Notes: generated from the sequence alone by a model not told the origin. A DNA stretch of 64,000 nucleotides from CANLBN01 sp050633525 (GCA_050633525.1 JBOEGR010000015.1:1-64000), one strand, 5' to 3'. Positions 44,332 to 54,440 are shown, counted from the stretch's first letter. Translations and numbers: made by a program.

Positions 44332-45090
44332 ATGAGTAAAAACGTTGTTCGGCTCTCTTTGTTTGATCTGATAAAAAAGGCAATGAAGGTCAAGGGCTAT
44401 ACCTATGCATGGTTGGCAAAACAGCTAGATGTTAGCGAAATATCAGTAAAGCGCTTATTTAAGGATAAAGATTGTAAAACCAGTCGTTTACTCGATATCT
44501 GTGAGATCTTAGATCTAGATTTAGCTGATTTATTGGCTATGCAAAAGCGAGCGCGGCAAGCACCCCAGCATTTACCTCTGGATTTAGAGCTGGCTTTAGG
44601 GGAGGATCGCAGTTTATTTGTATTGTTTATATTGTTGATCTCGCAATTGAGCCTGCCCGATATTCGCGCGCATAGCCAGATGGATGAAGCGACTTTTTAT
44701 CTTAAATTACGTCGCCTCGAAAAATTGGGCTTAATAGAATTACTTGATAATGAGCGCTTTCGGTTTTGTGTGTCGCTGCCTATTCAATGGCGTTTGGACG
44801 GAGCTTTGGCTTCAGCTATTAAACAAGCGAACCTGAATTATCTCGCTCACTGCTTTGACCATGAAGCAGAACCTGAATATCAATTCTTTACATTAAGCCG
44901 ATTAATGACAGAAGCGAGTATGCAAGAAATAAAAGATGAATTAGAGCGTGTAAAACAGCGTTTTGACTATTTAGCATTTCAAGATCAGTTGTTTTATAAA
45001 GTAGAAGAGTTGAATTTATATAAGCTTGTCTCCGCTGCGGGTGCCTTCCCAGTCACGGATATGTTTCCTTTAACAAATATACGGAAATAG
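44332..45090 (+). CDS. XRE-family helix-turn-helix regulator with unknown C-terminal domain
   Basis: A 252-residue protein. Residues about 10-70 form an XRE-type DNA-binding domain (AWLAKQLDVSEISVKRLFKD, then LLDICEILDLDLADLLAM). The rest is helical and not recognised. It is divergent from the propeller gene and probably controls it through the TTTTTGATACC repeats. Confidence 0.82.
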   Translation: MSKNVVRLSLFDLIKKAMKVKGYTYAWLAKQLDVSEISVKRLFKDKDCKTSRLLDICEILDLDLADLLAMQKRARQAPQHLPLDLELALGEDRSLFVLFILLISQLSLPDIRAHSQMDEATFYLKLRRLEKLGLIELLDNERFRFCVSLPIQWRLDGALASAIKQANLNYLAHCFDHEAEPEYQFFTLSRLMTEASMQEIKDELERVKQRFDYLAFQDQLFYKVEELNLYKLVSAAGAFPVTDMFPLTNIRK

Positions 45091-45153
45091 ATGTATTAAT
45101 ACCATTTCACTCAGTAGAATGAAGGTTTATTTTTTATTTTCTAGGAATATTGT

Positions 45154-45612
45154 GTGAATAATAATGATGTATTGCGCCGCCTTCGGTATATTTTGGACTT
45201 AAATGATTCAAAAATGATGTCTATTTTTAAATTGGCTGACGTTGATGCTGACAGGGATCAGGTGAGTGCTTGGCTTAAGCGAGATGATGATGCTGCATTT
45301 CAAAAATGTCATGATAAACAGTTGGCTACTTTTTTAAATGGCTTAATTAATTATAAACGTGGTAAAAAAGAAGGTGAGCAGCCTAAGCCAGAGAAGAAGT
45401 TGACAAACAATCTCATTATGAAAAAGTTGAAGATTGCGTTTGAGCTAAAAAGTGATGATGTCATCGAAGTGATTACACTAACGGGCTTGAGATTAAGCCC
45501 TCATGAGCTCAGCGCATTTTTTCGTAAGCCGGATCATAAACACTATCGAGAGTGTAAGGATCAAGTGCTACGTAATTTTCTGCAAGGCTTACAGGCTCAA
45601 TATCGCCCCTGA
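45154..45612 (+). CDS. DUF1456 family protein (YehS-like)
   Basis: A 152-residue protein starting at GTG 45154. It has two copies of the DUF1456 repeat: NDVLRRLRYILDLNDSKMMS (about 4-70) and NNLIMKKLKIAFELKSDDVI (about 85-150). The molecular function is unknown. It follows the XRE regulator by 63 bases. Confidence 0.9.
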   Translation: MNNNDVLRRLRYILDLNDSKMMSIFKLADVDADRDQVSAWLKRDDDAAFQKCHDKQLATFLNGLINYKRGKKEGEQPKPEKKLTNNLIMKKLKIAFELKSDDVIEVITLTGLRLSPHELSAFFRKPDHKHYRECKDQVLRNFLQGLQAQYRP

Positions 45613-45672
45613 TGCAATATGAATGTTCTGTTAATGGCTCCCTTAAAAATTGAAATAATCCCGTAGAAAATA

Positions 45673-46230
45673 TTATTTCTCTTTTGCTTTTCTTGCAGCC
45701 ACTTTCCAGCCTTCCATAACTTGATGGATTTGTTCGTTATCAGCAAGTAGTGCACGAAAATTAGTGTGTGGCATTTGCAACTCACCCATGGTGAAGTTAT
45801 CCCAAGGGAACCAAGTTGTCTTTGGGCATACAGAGTGAGCATGATGGTATTTTTCATTGTATTGATAATGATGAATCGCATCATGATTGATACGTGCAAT
45901 GCCACGTATGACCGGGCGCCCAAATGTTAATTCATTGCCCGACTCTACGGCTACTACAATATCGCCTTTTTTAATCTTTAATAATTGCCAAAAAATATCT
46001 GGAACTTGATCAAAGTGACGGTCTACATTCATCCAAGAAGATTCTCGACCGTAAGCAAGATCCCCTCTGATTTGTAAATACCCTTTAAATTGACGTTCCC
46101 AATCGGGTTTTTCTCTAATATATTTTTCTAAAGTACCTAGTTCGGGCCAAGCAATGGCAATGCATTGCCTTTTCTGTATTTCGGCAAAACTACAAGCATT
46201 CGTATTTAATAATAACCAATACATATCCAT
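45673..46230 (-). CDS. Hypothetical protein with EVE/PUA-like N-terminal features
   Basis: A 185-residue protein. YWLLLNTNACSFAEIQKRQC then IAIAWPELGTLEKY resembles the N-terminus of EVE/PUA-like modified-base or nucleotide-binding domains found next to restriction nucleases, and KKGDIVVAVESG...VIRGIARI fits the following strands. No nuclease domain is present. It runs convergently with the DUF1456 gene. Function unknown; family assignment tentative. Confidence 0.6.
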   Translation of the reverse strand: MDMYWLLLNTNACSFAEIQKRQCIAIAWPELGTLEKYIREKPDWERQFKGYLQIRGDLAYGRESSWMNVDRHFDQVPDIFWQLLKIKKGDIVVAVESGNELTFGRPVIRGIARINHDAIHHYQYNEKYHHAHSVCPKTTWFPWDNFTMGELQMPHTNFRALLADNEQIHQVMEGWKVAARKAKEK

Positions 46231-46507
46231 AATATTATGTCTCTATCGATATTGTGGTGTGAAAAATTATACACATAATATTGATGCAAACACTTGTATA
46301 GTGACTAAAGTTGTACGCCTTATGGCGCTTGGTTAAAGGTGAATACTTACATTTATTTATGCTGTATTGTTGTGCTGGGTTCCATAAGCCGAAAGTAGCA
46401 ATCTAGACTTTGGTATTGTATCCAATGGTCTATGTGTAGGCTTAAGTACTTTGATGCTTGCTTGTTACGCTTCTAATGCGTTATCTTAGCTCAAGGTTTT
46501 ATTTTTA

Positions 46508-47206
46508 TTGTTTTCGCGATTTATTATGGTTTATGGTCTCGCTTTTTTATTCGTTCTTTTACTCGCTTACGGCCCCACCTTGTGGGTTAAATTTGTATTG
46601 CGTAAACATTCTGGTGAGCTAGAGGGAATGCCTGGCACGGGCGGTGAATTAGCTTTACATTTGGTGGAGCGATTTAAACTTGAGGGTGTGACTATCGAGG
46701 AAGGACGAGAAGGGCAAGATCACTATAATCCTGCGGAAAAAATTGTGTCGCTTAGTCCCAGTGTGTATCAAGGAAAGTCGCTTACCGCAGTCGCCGTTGC
46801 TACCCATGAAATAGGCCACGCAATACAGTTTTCTCGTGACGAGCCTGTTAGTCATTTACGCCAAAAATACTTGGGTAAAGCATTTACGATTAAACGTATT
46901 GGTACTGCTATCTTAATCAGTATTCCTATCGTGACACTGATATTTAAAATGCCGCAAGTGATTTTTATTGCCGGCGCAGCAGGAATTGCGACCTTACTAG
47001 CATCGGCATTAATTTATTTAGCGGTATTACCTGAAGAGTATGATGCCAGTTTTAATAAGGCTCTGCCTATTTTAAAAGAAGGGTATGTGCATGAAAAACA
47101 TATACCCGCTATTCAACAAGTACTTAGAGCAGCAGCGTTAACTTACTTTGCTGGTGCTCTTGCCGATGTGCTGAGCTTGTGGCGTTGGTTTAGCGTATTT
47201 AGGTAA
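46508..47206 (+). CDS. Neutral zinc metallopeptidase, YugP-like (PF04298)
   Basis: A 232-residue membrane protease: N-terminal helix (about 7-24), zinc motif HEIGHAIQF with Glu as catalytic base, two or three helices (about 130-180), and LPEEYDASFNKALPIL with the likely third ligand Glu. This is the order of YugP/Zn_peptidase_2 proteins. The start is TTG 46508 or ATG 46526. It is convergent with tesA. Confidence 0.88.
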   Translation: MFSRFIMVYGLAFLFVLLLAYGPTLWVKFVLRKHSGELEGMPGTGGELALHLVERFKLEGVTIEEGREGQDHYNPAEKIVSLSPSVYQGKSLTAVAVATHEIGHAIQFSRDEPVSHLRQKYLGKAFTIKRIGTAILISIPIVTLIFKMPQVIFIAGAAGIATLLASALIYLAVLPEEYDASFNKALPILKEGYVHEKHIPAIQQVLRAAALTYFAGALADVLSLWRWFSVFR

Positions 47207-47235
47207 TTTTGGCACTTCCGATTCACCAAGTGATA

Positions 47236-47916
47236 TTACAGAAGGGGTTTTAAATAAGGCCATACATTATTTAAAATCATTATTTGCGCTTCTGCCGTTG
47301 GGTGAATACCATCTTTTTGCATTAATTGAGGGTTGGTACCAATCTCTTTTAAAATAAAGGGTAAAAAGGCAATTTCTTCTTTATCTGTTAATACTGCTTT
47401 ATTGATGCGATCGTTGACGTTGATGAAGCCCTGTCGAAAAGCACGAGTGTAGCGTTGGCCATAGTTTGGTGGTATTTCAATACCGGCTAATAATACTTTT
47501 GCGCCACTCTCTTGTGACAAGCGAATAATACGCTCTAAGTTGCGCTCCATTAATTTAATGGGGTAGCCCCTCAAGCCATCATTACCGCCTAATTCTACGA
47601 TCACAATCTCAGGCTGATGTTGTTTAAGTAGGGCTTGAAGCCTTCCTAAGCCGTCACTGCTTGTATTGCCACTAACACTGGCATTGATGGCTTGGTAGTG
47701 ACTTTTTTCTGCCTCTAATTTTTTATTGAGTAGCGCAACCCAACCTTCCTCTTGCTTGATGCCGTAAGCAGCGCTGATGCTGTCGCCTAATACCAGTATA
47801 CTTTTGAGCGTATGAGTATTACTGAGTGCCTGCTGAGAGAGTAGGCAGGATACCAGCGCTATGAGCACTAGCGGTAAAGGCTTGAATAAAAATAGGGTTT
47901 TCACTAGCGCGGGCAT
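47236..47916 (-). CDS. tesA: TesA, periplasmic acyl-CoA thioesterase I / arylesterase
   Basis: The start is set at ATG 47916, which begins the signal peptide (LPLVLIALVSCLLSQQALS). The longer frame to 48027 adds 37 residues of no signal character. The 226-residue SGNH hydrolase has VLGDSISAAYG (Ser), GNTSSDGLGRL, VELGGNDGLRG and KDGIHPTAEAQ (Asp, His). It is divergent from the YbbA-type ATPase gene, the arrangement found widely in gammaproteobacteria. Confidence 0.93.
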   Translation of the reverse strand: MPALVKTLFLFKPLPLVLIALVSCLLSQQALSNTHTLKSILVLGDSISAAYGIKQEEGWVALLNKKLEAEKSHYQAINASVSGNTSSDGLGRLQALLKQHQPEIVIVELGGNDGLRGYPIKLMERNLERIIRLSQESGAKVLLAGIEIPPNYGQRYTRAFRQGFINVNDRINKAVLTDKEEIAFLPFILKEIGTNPQLMQKDGIHPTAEAQIMILNNVWPYLKPLL

Positions 47917-48130
47917 AAAAAAGTGTTTTTGGGGTTCATACATCCGTTTTACGAACGTAGTGAATGGGTTAGATTGTATTTTCAGCTGTACTTTGAATTG
48001 TACTACAGTCTTTAGTTCATTTTTCAATGGCTTGTTTAGGTCTTATCTTCTATTGATAACGTAATAATCAGCATCATATAAGTAACACCCTGTAAAAGTC
48101 ATTCCTTACCCATCATTGAAGACCGCATTT

Positions 48131-48835
48131 ATGATAATTGAAGCACAAGCTCTTTCTAAACAAGTTAAGACCTCCGCAACGGGGGAATTACGTATTTTGG
48201 ATAATATTAACCTTGCTGTGGCGGAAGGTGAAAGCCTCGCTATTGTTGGGGCTTCAGGTTCCGGTAAATCGACATTGTTGGGCATTTTAGCTGGCTTAGA
48301 TATTCCTAGTACTGGAAACATTATTCTAGATGGACATGACTTAACGGCGGTAGGAGAAGAGGGGCGTGCGGCGATTAGGGCGAGAACAGTCGGTTTCGTT
48401 TTTCAATCTTTCCAATTATTGCCGGGCCTCAATGCCTTAGAAAATGTCATGATGCCTTTGGAGCTGCATGGTATTGTGCAAGCGGATGCCAAAGCAAAAG
48501 ATTATCTTGAGCGAGTAGGGCTTGCAGAGCGTTTATATCATTATCCTAAGCAATTGTCGGGTGGTGAACAGCAGCGGGTTGCGATTGCGAGAGCCTTTGC
48601 CAGCCAGCCAAAAATTCTCTTTGCAGATGAGCCTACAGGTAATCTAGATTCAGCCACTGGCGCAACAGTCATAGAGCTTTTGTTTGACCTTAACCGTGAA
48701 CAAGGGACAACATTAGTGTTAGTGACTCATGAAGAACGTTTAGCCCAGCGTTGTGAACGACAAATTCGCCTAGAGGCTGGTCGCCTAGTGAGTGATACGG
48801 GTGATAAGCCTATGTTAGAAGAGACGCTCGTCTAA
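48131..48835 (+). CDS. YbbA-like ABC transporter ATP-binding protein
   Basis: A 234-residue ATPase from ATG 48131; TTG 48116 is in frame. It has Walker A GASGSGKST, signature LSGGEQQRVAIARA, Walker B ILFADEPTGNLDS and the switch His in VTHEE, typical of the LolD/MacB-type subgroup. It overlaps the permease gene by 1 base. The pair is likely a lipid or hydrophobic-molecule extraction system working with TesA. Substrate unproven. Confidence 0.92.
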   Translation: MIIEAQALSKQVKTSATGELRILDNINLAVAEGESLAIVGASGSGKSTLLGILAGLDIPSTGNIILDGHDLTAVGEEGRAAIRARTVGFVFQSFQLLPGLNALENVMMPLELHGIVQADAKAKDYLERVGLAERLYHYPKQLSGGEQQRVAIARAFASQPKILFADEPTGNLDSATGATVIELLFDLNREQGTTLVLVTHEERLAQRCERQIRLEAGRLVSDTGDKPMLEETLV

Positions 48836-51369
48836 TGATGAAGCATGTTAATATTTTTTTAGCTTTTAAATTGTTGTGGCGCAATTGGCGCGGTGGTGAA
48901 GTTAAAATCTTAGCGGCGTCACTGGCGCTTGCAGTCGCTGTTGTTACGGCTATTGCTGTATTTGCTAATCGCATGGACCAGTCTTTAATACGCCAAAGTA
49001 ATAGTTATTTGGGTGCAGACAGAGTCATAGAAAGCCGCTTCACTATGCCCATTCCTTGGGGCGAGCAAGCCCCTAATTTTAATTTACAACAAACTCAGGT
49101 CGCTGAGTTTAGCTCTATGGTGTTTGCTGCCTCTCAGGCTGATGTAGACGCTAGCAGTGAAATGCAATTAGCCTCGATTAAAGCTGTTGGAGAAGAATAT
49201 CCTTTACGTGGGCAACTAGAGGTAAGTGATAAGGCATTTGCCTTAGGTGATGATATTAGCGTTGCTTCTGCTGTTCCTGCGACAGGTGAAGTGTGGGTTG
49301 ATTCCAGACTGTTGCCTCTGATGAACCTTGATTTGGGTGACAAATTAAGTGTCGGCAATCGAGAATTTACCATTAGCCAAGTGGTGATTCGTGAGCCCGA
49401 CTCAACCAATGGGTTTTCTCTATTGGGGCCTAGAGTCTTAATGAATCTTGAGGACTTGGCATCAACCGGTGTTATTTTGCCGGGAAGCCGAGTCACTTAT
49501 AAATGGTTAGTCGCAGGTGCAGAAAGTGACCTTGTTAAATTTGAAGGCTGGCTTAAGCCAGAGTTGGGTGAACATTATCGTCTTATTAGCTTAAAAGAAG
49601 CCCAACAAAATATTGGCAATGCCTTAAACCGAGGGACTCGTTTTCTAATGTTGGCGGGAATGATTGGTGTGCTCTTGGCTGGTGTGGCAATTTCAACAGC
49701 GGCACAACAATTTGCTCGGCGTCATATTGATCAAGTCGCTTTACTCAAAAGTTTAGGTGCAAGTCGTTTTCATATTCGACAACTCTATTTTTCACAGTTA
49801 CTCATACTCGGTTTGTTGGCTTCAGCATTAGGGGTTTTACTTGGTGAGGGTTTGCAGCGTTTAATTGCTGCTAGCTTATCGTCTTTATTTAAGGTTGAAC
49901 TATTAAATGCGTCCTTACTGGCATATAGCACGGGTTTGGTAACGGGTATATTGTGTCTCTTATGCTTTGCTTTACCGCCCCTTTGGCACTTGCCGAGCGT
50001 GTCTCCATTAAAAGTATTGCGGCGTGAGTTGGCAACCTCTCAGGTTAAAACATGGACGCGTACATTTTTCGGGGCAACGGCAATTATTGCATTAATTTGG
50101 GTGTATAGCGGTGACTACCAATTAACATTGGCAATTGTGGTTGGTCTGATTACTATTATGTCTATTGGCGCTCTGTTGTCCATTATGCTCCTAAAAATGG
50201 GCTATCAGTTGGGTGCTAAAGCGGGCAGTATTTGGCGTTTAGCATTATCTAGTTTGCGGCGCTATCAAAGCCAAAGTGTTGCACAGATTATGGTATTTGC
50301 CTGTGCACTAATGTTGTTGATGGTGTTATTTTCAGTGCGCACGAGTTTGATCGATGAGTGGCGTTTACAATTGCCAGATGATGCACCTAACCATTTTATT
50401 CTAAATATCGCTCCTTACGAAAAACAAGAAGTTGAAGCCTTATTTATTCAGAATCAATTTAAGCAAAGTCCCGTGTATCCGATGATTTTAGGCCGTTTAG
50501 TCGGTGTCAATGGGGTCACTTATGGTGACAGTGATCGAGACCGATCAAACGCTCTGCGCCGAGAACTTAATTTAAGTTGGTCGGAGACACTGCCGCCCGA
50601 TAACAACATTATTGAAGGGCAGTGGTGGGACGAATGGCAAATCAAGAATTCCCGTGTTGGCGTATCTGTGGAACAAGATACTGCGGAAGAGTTGGGTTTG
50701 ACGATTGGTGATGTTATTCAGTTTAGTCTCGGGGGCTTATCTCTTGAGGCTGAGATTAGCAGTGTTCGAACAGTTGATTGGTCGGCAATGACACCTAATT
50801 TTTATTTTTTATTTTCTCCGGGTGCTTTGGATAGCTATTCGCCAAATTACTTAACGAGCGTCTATATTCCTGCTGAAAAAAAATCTTTTGTGAATACTTT
50901 GTTAAGTGATTACCCCACTATTGTTGTATTAGAAATAGATCGAATCATTGAGCGTATTCGTACCATTGTCGAACAAGTTAGCCGTGGCATTGAATTAGTA
51001 CTATGGGTGGTTTTGATTGGTGGAGTGATGGTGCTTGTTGCTGCTGTGAATGCCACCATGGCGAGCCGTTTACAAGAAGCCGGTTTGTTGCGAGCATTGG
51101 GAAGTGGCCGCCGATTGATATTGGGCAGTATTTGTTTTGAGTTTTCAGTCTTAGGTTTTCTTGCGGGAATTGTTGCTGCTTTTGGTGCTGAAGCTTTGCT
51201 CTTGGGCTTACAGGTTTTTGTGTTTGATCAGAGTGCTGAGCCCCATTATATTTTATGGGTGGCTGGTCCTCTGTTGGGTGCATTTTTTATCGGTTTATTG
51301 GGTTTAGTGTCTTGCCGGAAGATTGTATCGGTGCCTCCTAGTGTTGTGTTGAGGCAGCTAGAAGGTTAA
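48835..51369 (+). CDS. YbbP-like FtsX-family ABC permease
   Basis: An 844-residue permease with the ten-helix YbbP layout: a first helix (about 25-45), a large periplasmic domain, FtsX-type helix sets around 265-390 and 725-835, and central helices around 405-500. FtsX signatures include VALLKSLGASRFHIRQLYFS and LQEAGLLRALGSGRRLILGS. It forms a transporter with the ATPase upstream. Confidence 0.92.
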   Translation: MMKHVNIFLAFKLLWRNWRGGEVKILAASLALAVAVVTAIAVFANRMDQSLIRQSNSYLGADRVIESRFTMPIPWGEQAPNFNLQQTQVAEFSSMVFAASQADVDASSEMQLASIKAVGEEYPLRGQLEVSDKAFALGDDISVASAVPATGEVWVDSRLLPLMNLDLGDKLSVGNREFTISQVVIREPDSTNGFSLLGPRVLMNLEDLASTGVILPGSRVTYKWLVAGAESDLVKFEGWLKPELGEHYRLISLKEAQQNIGNALNRGTRFLMLAGMIGVLLAGVAISTAAQQFARRHIDQVALLKSLGASRFHIRQLYFSQLLILGLLASALGVLLGEGLQRLIAASLSSLFKVELLNASLLAYSTGLVTGILCLLCFALPPLWHLPSVSPLKVLRRELATSQVKTWTRTFFGATAIIALIWVYSGDYQLTLAIVVGLITIMSIGALLSIMLLKMGYQLGAKAGSIWRLALSSLRRYQSQSVAQIMVFACALMLLMVLFSVRTSLIDEWRLQLPDDAPNHFILNIAPYEKQEVEALFIQNQFKQSPVYPMILGRLVGVNGVTYGDSDRDRSNALRRELNLSWSETLPPDNNIIEGQWWDEWQIKNSRVGVSVEQDTAEELGLTIGDVIQFSLGGLSLEAEISSVRTVDWSAMTPNFYFLFSPGALDSYSPNYLTSVYIPAEKKSFVNTLLSDYPTIVVLEIDRIIERIRTIVEQVSRGIELVLWVVLIGGVMVLVAAVNATMASRLQEAGLLRALGSGRRLILGSICFEFSVLGFLAGIVAAFGAEALLLGLQVFVFDQSAEPHYILWVAGPLLGAFFIGLLGLVSCRKIVSVPPSVVLRQLEG

Positions 51370-51410
51370 GTCTGTAGAGTTTTGTTAACAATATTAACTT
51401 TAGATGTAAC

Positions 51411-53204
51411 TTATTCTTGTCTTTTGATAGGAAGAGAAATTAAAAATTCAGTGAAAGTGTTGAGCTTGCTGTTAACGCTAATTGTACCCCCTAATTTTTT
51501 TATAATGTTGTAAGTCACAGACAGTCCCAATCCGGTTCCCTCTCCGACTGTTTTTGTTGTAAAAAAGGGATCAAATATTTTTTTGCTTACCGAATCTGGC
51601 ATCCCCGGCCCATTGTCTATAACACTAATGTAAATAGATTGCTCCCGGTGTTCTGTATTGATTGTAATGCTAGGCTGTTCTGTTTTTGCCTCATCCATAG
51701 CCTGTATGGCATTCTTTATTAAGTTTGATAAAACTTGTTGCATTAATCCATTATGCGCCATAAATTCTGGTAGCTCAGATAGGTTCTTATTGATGGTGAT
51801 TTTTTCTTCTAAGTCGTACTTTAATATTTTTAGTGTATCTTCGATAACTTCTTTTAAGTTGCACTTCTCAAGTTTTGTCGATTGGCTGTGAGTAAATGAC
51901 TTTAGGTCTGTGATGATATGTTTGACTCGTTGCAAACCATTAAATGAATCTGATATGACTGCGCGGATATCTTCCAGAACAAAAGGTATATCCTTTTCTT
52001 CTTCAAACTCTGAAATATTTCTTTTTAATAATTCAATTTTATTATCTTGTCCGTTATCAATTGAATCTAAAAATTCTGATTGTAGGGTTTGTAGTTGCAT
52101 TATGCTTTTTAGGTAATTATCCATAGATGAAAAATTACTGATAACATATGATAGCGGATTGTTTATTTCATGAGCGATGCCGGCGGCCATTTGTCCTATG
52201 CTTGCCATTTTTTCTTTATGTTGTAACTCTTGTTTCGTACTTTTTAACTCTATCAATGTGTTTTTTAAACGTTGGTATTGTTTTTTTAAGCTGTTTTCTG
52301 CTTGTCTACGTTCAAGCAGCATCGTTAGTTGTTCGGATGCCTTATTTATTACATTAATTTGTTTCATTGAAACCTTATCCATATGGGTTTCAGGGATGAG
52401 ATAGAATAGTAAATATAGAACTTTTTCGTAAGCTACAATGGGGAATGTAAGGTAGCTACCAATATGTGTGCTTAGTTGTTTTTCAATTGGGGTAAGGTCA
52501 ATAACATCAGGTAGTAAATCAATTTGAGGGTGCTTTTCTGATAAAATGTGCTGAAGATATTCCGGTATTGATGGTAAGCCCAAAATGTGAGTGAATTGAT
52601 TGATAAAATCATTGTCGTTTTGATCGCAATAACTGACTTCTCCATGATTATTGTCTTTTATTTTTATATGAAAGCAGCATTCCGAAAAGCATAGTGTTGC
52701 CAAGGTTGATGAAAAACTTTTAAGTAATTCTTTGAGTGTTTCATTTTCGCGAGAAAATTGAGTAATGCACATTAGCATGTCAGTTTCAGCATCATGTTGA
52801 CGTCGACTATTTTCAATATGCAGAAAAGTCTCTAGCTCGCGATTAAGAGCAGTTATATTAAATTCTGTTTTTTCTTTCTCTGCTAATAGGCAGCAATTGA
52901 CTTGTAAGTTTTCCATCCAATTCGCTTCATCTATTTCAAATTGAACCTGCTTTAATAATATTATGCGTGTATCCATGTTGGATAACCCGTCGCGTACATA
53001 ACCAATTACTTGTTTGCAGAACTGTTGGTCTTCCTCGCTACCAACACAACAAATGATTAGAGCAGGTTTATGGTGACGAAATTGTTTTTTGAGTGAGCGA
53101 AAATTAATAAAATGTTGATATTCGCGCCAATTATCTAATAGATCTTCATGTTCACTAAGATCGCCGATGACTAGTATTGGAGGAGTAGCTATAGTCGTTA
53201 ACAT
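51411..53204 (-). CDS. Soluble sensor histidine kinase with degenerate receiver-like and GAF-like N-terminus
   Basis: A 597-residue kinase without transmembrane helices. Residues about 1-110 look like a receiver fold (ILVIGDLSE ... PALIICCVG) but lack the phospho-acceptor Asp. Residues about 135-310 are GAF-like, followed by a coiled coil (310-335). The dimerisation domain has His345 in GIAHEINNPLSY, and the ATPase domain has NLIKNAIQAM (N box), DNGPGMP (G1) and GEGTGLGLSV (G2). It belongs to the HPK4-type class. Adjacent and divergent to a BLUF photoreceptor gene (132-base gap), suggesting light-linked signalling. No response regulator is nearby. Confidence 0.88.
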   Translation of the reverse strand: MLTTIATPPILVIGDLSEHEDLLDNWREYQHFINFRSLKKQFRHHKPALIICCVGSEEDQQFCKQVIGYVRDGLSNMDTRIILLKQVQFEIDEANWMENLQVNCCLLAEKEKTEFNITALNRELETFLHIENSRRQHDAETDMLMCITQFSRENETLKELLKSFSSTLATLCFSECCFHIKIKDNNHGEVSYCDQNDNDFINQFTHILGLPSIPEYLQHILSEKHPQIDLLPDVIDLTPIEKQLSTHIGSYLTFPIVAYEKVLYLLFYLIPETHMDKVSMKQINVINKASEQLTMLLERRQAENSLKKQYQRLKNTLIELKSTKQELQHKEKMASIGQMAAGIAHEINNPLSYVISNFSSMDNYLKSIMQLQTLQSEFLDSIDNGQDNKIELLKRNISEFEEEKDIPFVLEDIRAVISDSFNGLQRVKHIITDLKSFTHSQSTKLEKCNLKEVIEDTLKILKYDLEEKITINKNLSELPEFMAHNGLMQQVLSNLIKNAIQAMDEAKTEQPSITINTEHREQSIYISVIDNGPGMPDSVSKKIFDPFFTTKTVGEGTGLGLSVTYNIIKKLGGTISVNSKLNTFTEFLISLPIKRQE

Positions 53205-53336
53205 AGTGATGATATCCGTAAAAATTCTGCTATTCTTGAGAGGATAGACCTAGTACATATAATCAGCAAGCTAGGTTGTTTTTGGAATTCAACGCTTTCG
53301 TGAAATAAAATATTGTATATATAAGCAGAGGTCACT

Positions 53337-53756
53337 ATGACGAGATTGGTTAGATTGTTATATTATAGTAGGGCATCTAAAGAGATGTCTCTTGCCGACT
53401 TGAAGGATATACTCGGAACAGCAAGAGAAAATAATGATAGCATCGACGTAAGTGGTATGCTGTGTTATGACAAGCGTTACTTTTTACAGGCTCTGGAAGG
53501 TGAGAGAGAAACAGTTAACGAGTTATATTTAGATATTTCCGATGATGCTCGTCATGATGAAGTAGTTATTATTAGTTATAAAGAAGTTCCTGAGTTAGTT
53601 TTCCCCCAATGGCAAATGGGCTATGCAGGTAGTTCTGCACAATTTACTGAGCTGCTTAAAGAATTGGGACAGACGAATTTTTTACCCTCTGAGATGACAG
53701 AAGATCAAGCATTTGACTTTTTACAAAGAATGTCAGGTTTTCAATCAGACGTGTAG
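53337..53756 (+). CDS. BLUF-domain blue-light photoreceptor, single-domain
   Basis: A 139-residue protein consisting of a BLUF FAD-binding domain and a short C-terminal tail. Light-switch residues are present: Tyr9 (LLYYS), Asn33 (NNDSIDVSG) and Gln51 (FLQALEG), with the Trp of FPQWQMG matching the mobile Trp region. There is no EAL or GGDEF output domain, so it should signal by protein contact. The neighbouring divergent histidine kinase is the obvious candidate partner. Confidence 0.93.
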   Translation: MTRLVRLLYYSRASKEMSLADLKDILGTARENNDSIDVSGMLCYDKRYFLQALEGERETVNELYLDISDDARHDEVVIISYKEVPELVFPQWQMGYAGSSAQFTELLKELGQTNFLPSEMTEDQAFDFLQRMSGFQSDV

Positions 53757-53782
53757 GCTTGGACGTTGTTCAGTTTTGAAGG

Positions 53783-54256
53783 CTAGGAAAAAGCAGGGTA
53801 AATTTGTTTTGCCAGCTTAAATACAGAAGCCTTGCCTTTTTCTATGCCATCATCGGTGATCAATTTGATAATAAAATTAAGTTCCGCTGTTTTTACTAGT
53901 AAGACATGTTCGCTAGAGCTTCCTTGAGACGAAGAGGCATAATAAATTTGGCAGCGATTAGGACACTCCCTTTCTTTTACCGAACCCTTTTGCCTTACTA
54001 TTCTTTTTGACTCATTCTTAATGAGTTGGTCGATATCCCAGTGTTTTCCAGCCTCAATAGCTAAGGAAGAAGATTGCCCAAACTGGTTGTCAAAGGCGAC
54101 AAGAGTTGATTTTTTTGTCGGTTTATGGATCTGCTTAACATACCCTCTGTATGACTCAGGAAGAGTCACTTTAAAGTCTGTAGTGCTAAAATCTTTGGCT
54201 ACAGAGGGTAATGAGAAAGAAACGAAAAGAAGTAATGCTAAGGCTAGTTTAATCAT
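53783..54256 (-). CDS. Secreted hypothetical protein
   Basis: A 157-residue protein with a clear signal peptide (MIKLALALLLFVSFSLPSVA, then K). The mature part has two Cys (ECPNRCQIYY) that could form a disulphide, and a conserved-looking FKVTLPESYRGYVKQIH. I do not recognise the family. It runs towards the BLUF gene. Confidence 0.65.
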   Translation of the reverse strand: MIKLALALLLFVSFSLPSVAKDFSTTDFKVTLPESYRGYVKQIHKPTKKSTLVAFDNQFGQSSSLAIEAGKHWDIDQLIKNESKRIVRQKGSVKERECPNRCQIYYASSSQGSSSEHVLLVKTAELNFIIKLITDDGIEKGKASVFKLAKQIYPAFS

Positions 54257-54387
54257 GCCAGCATAATAACATCTATCTCTATGGCTTTGTGCCTTTTTTG
54301 GTGCTTATGTTTTGAGTATTTTATCAATAATGTGTATTTAAAAAATAAAACTCTAGATAGCTAGTTTCAAATCCCCCCCCCCTAAAT

Positions 54388-54413
54388 AAAAAGCCCTGCT
54401 AAACAGGGCTTTT
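54388..54413 (-). terminator. Intrinsic terminator after the 5'-nucleotidase gene
   Basis: AAAAGCCCTG-CTAAA-CAGGGCTTTT: a 10-bp stem counting the A/T ends, with U-tract potential on both strands. It is placed 28 bases beyond the 54441 stop and serves the minus-strand gene. A run of ten C lies just to its left (54373-54382). Confidence 0.85.
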
Positions 54414-54440
54414 AAGGTTTTATCAATCGTCTTTAATACA

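Noticed and set aside
54373..54382. Run of ten C as a phase-variation tract
   Set aside because: It lies between the ends of two genes, next to a terminator, and is neither in a coding frame nor between promoter elements.
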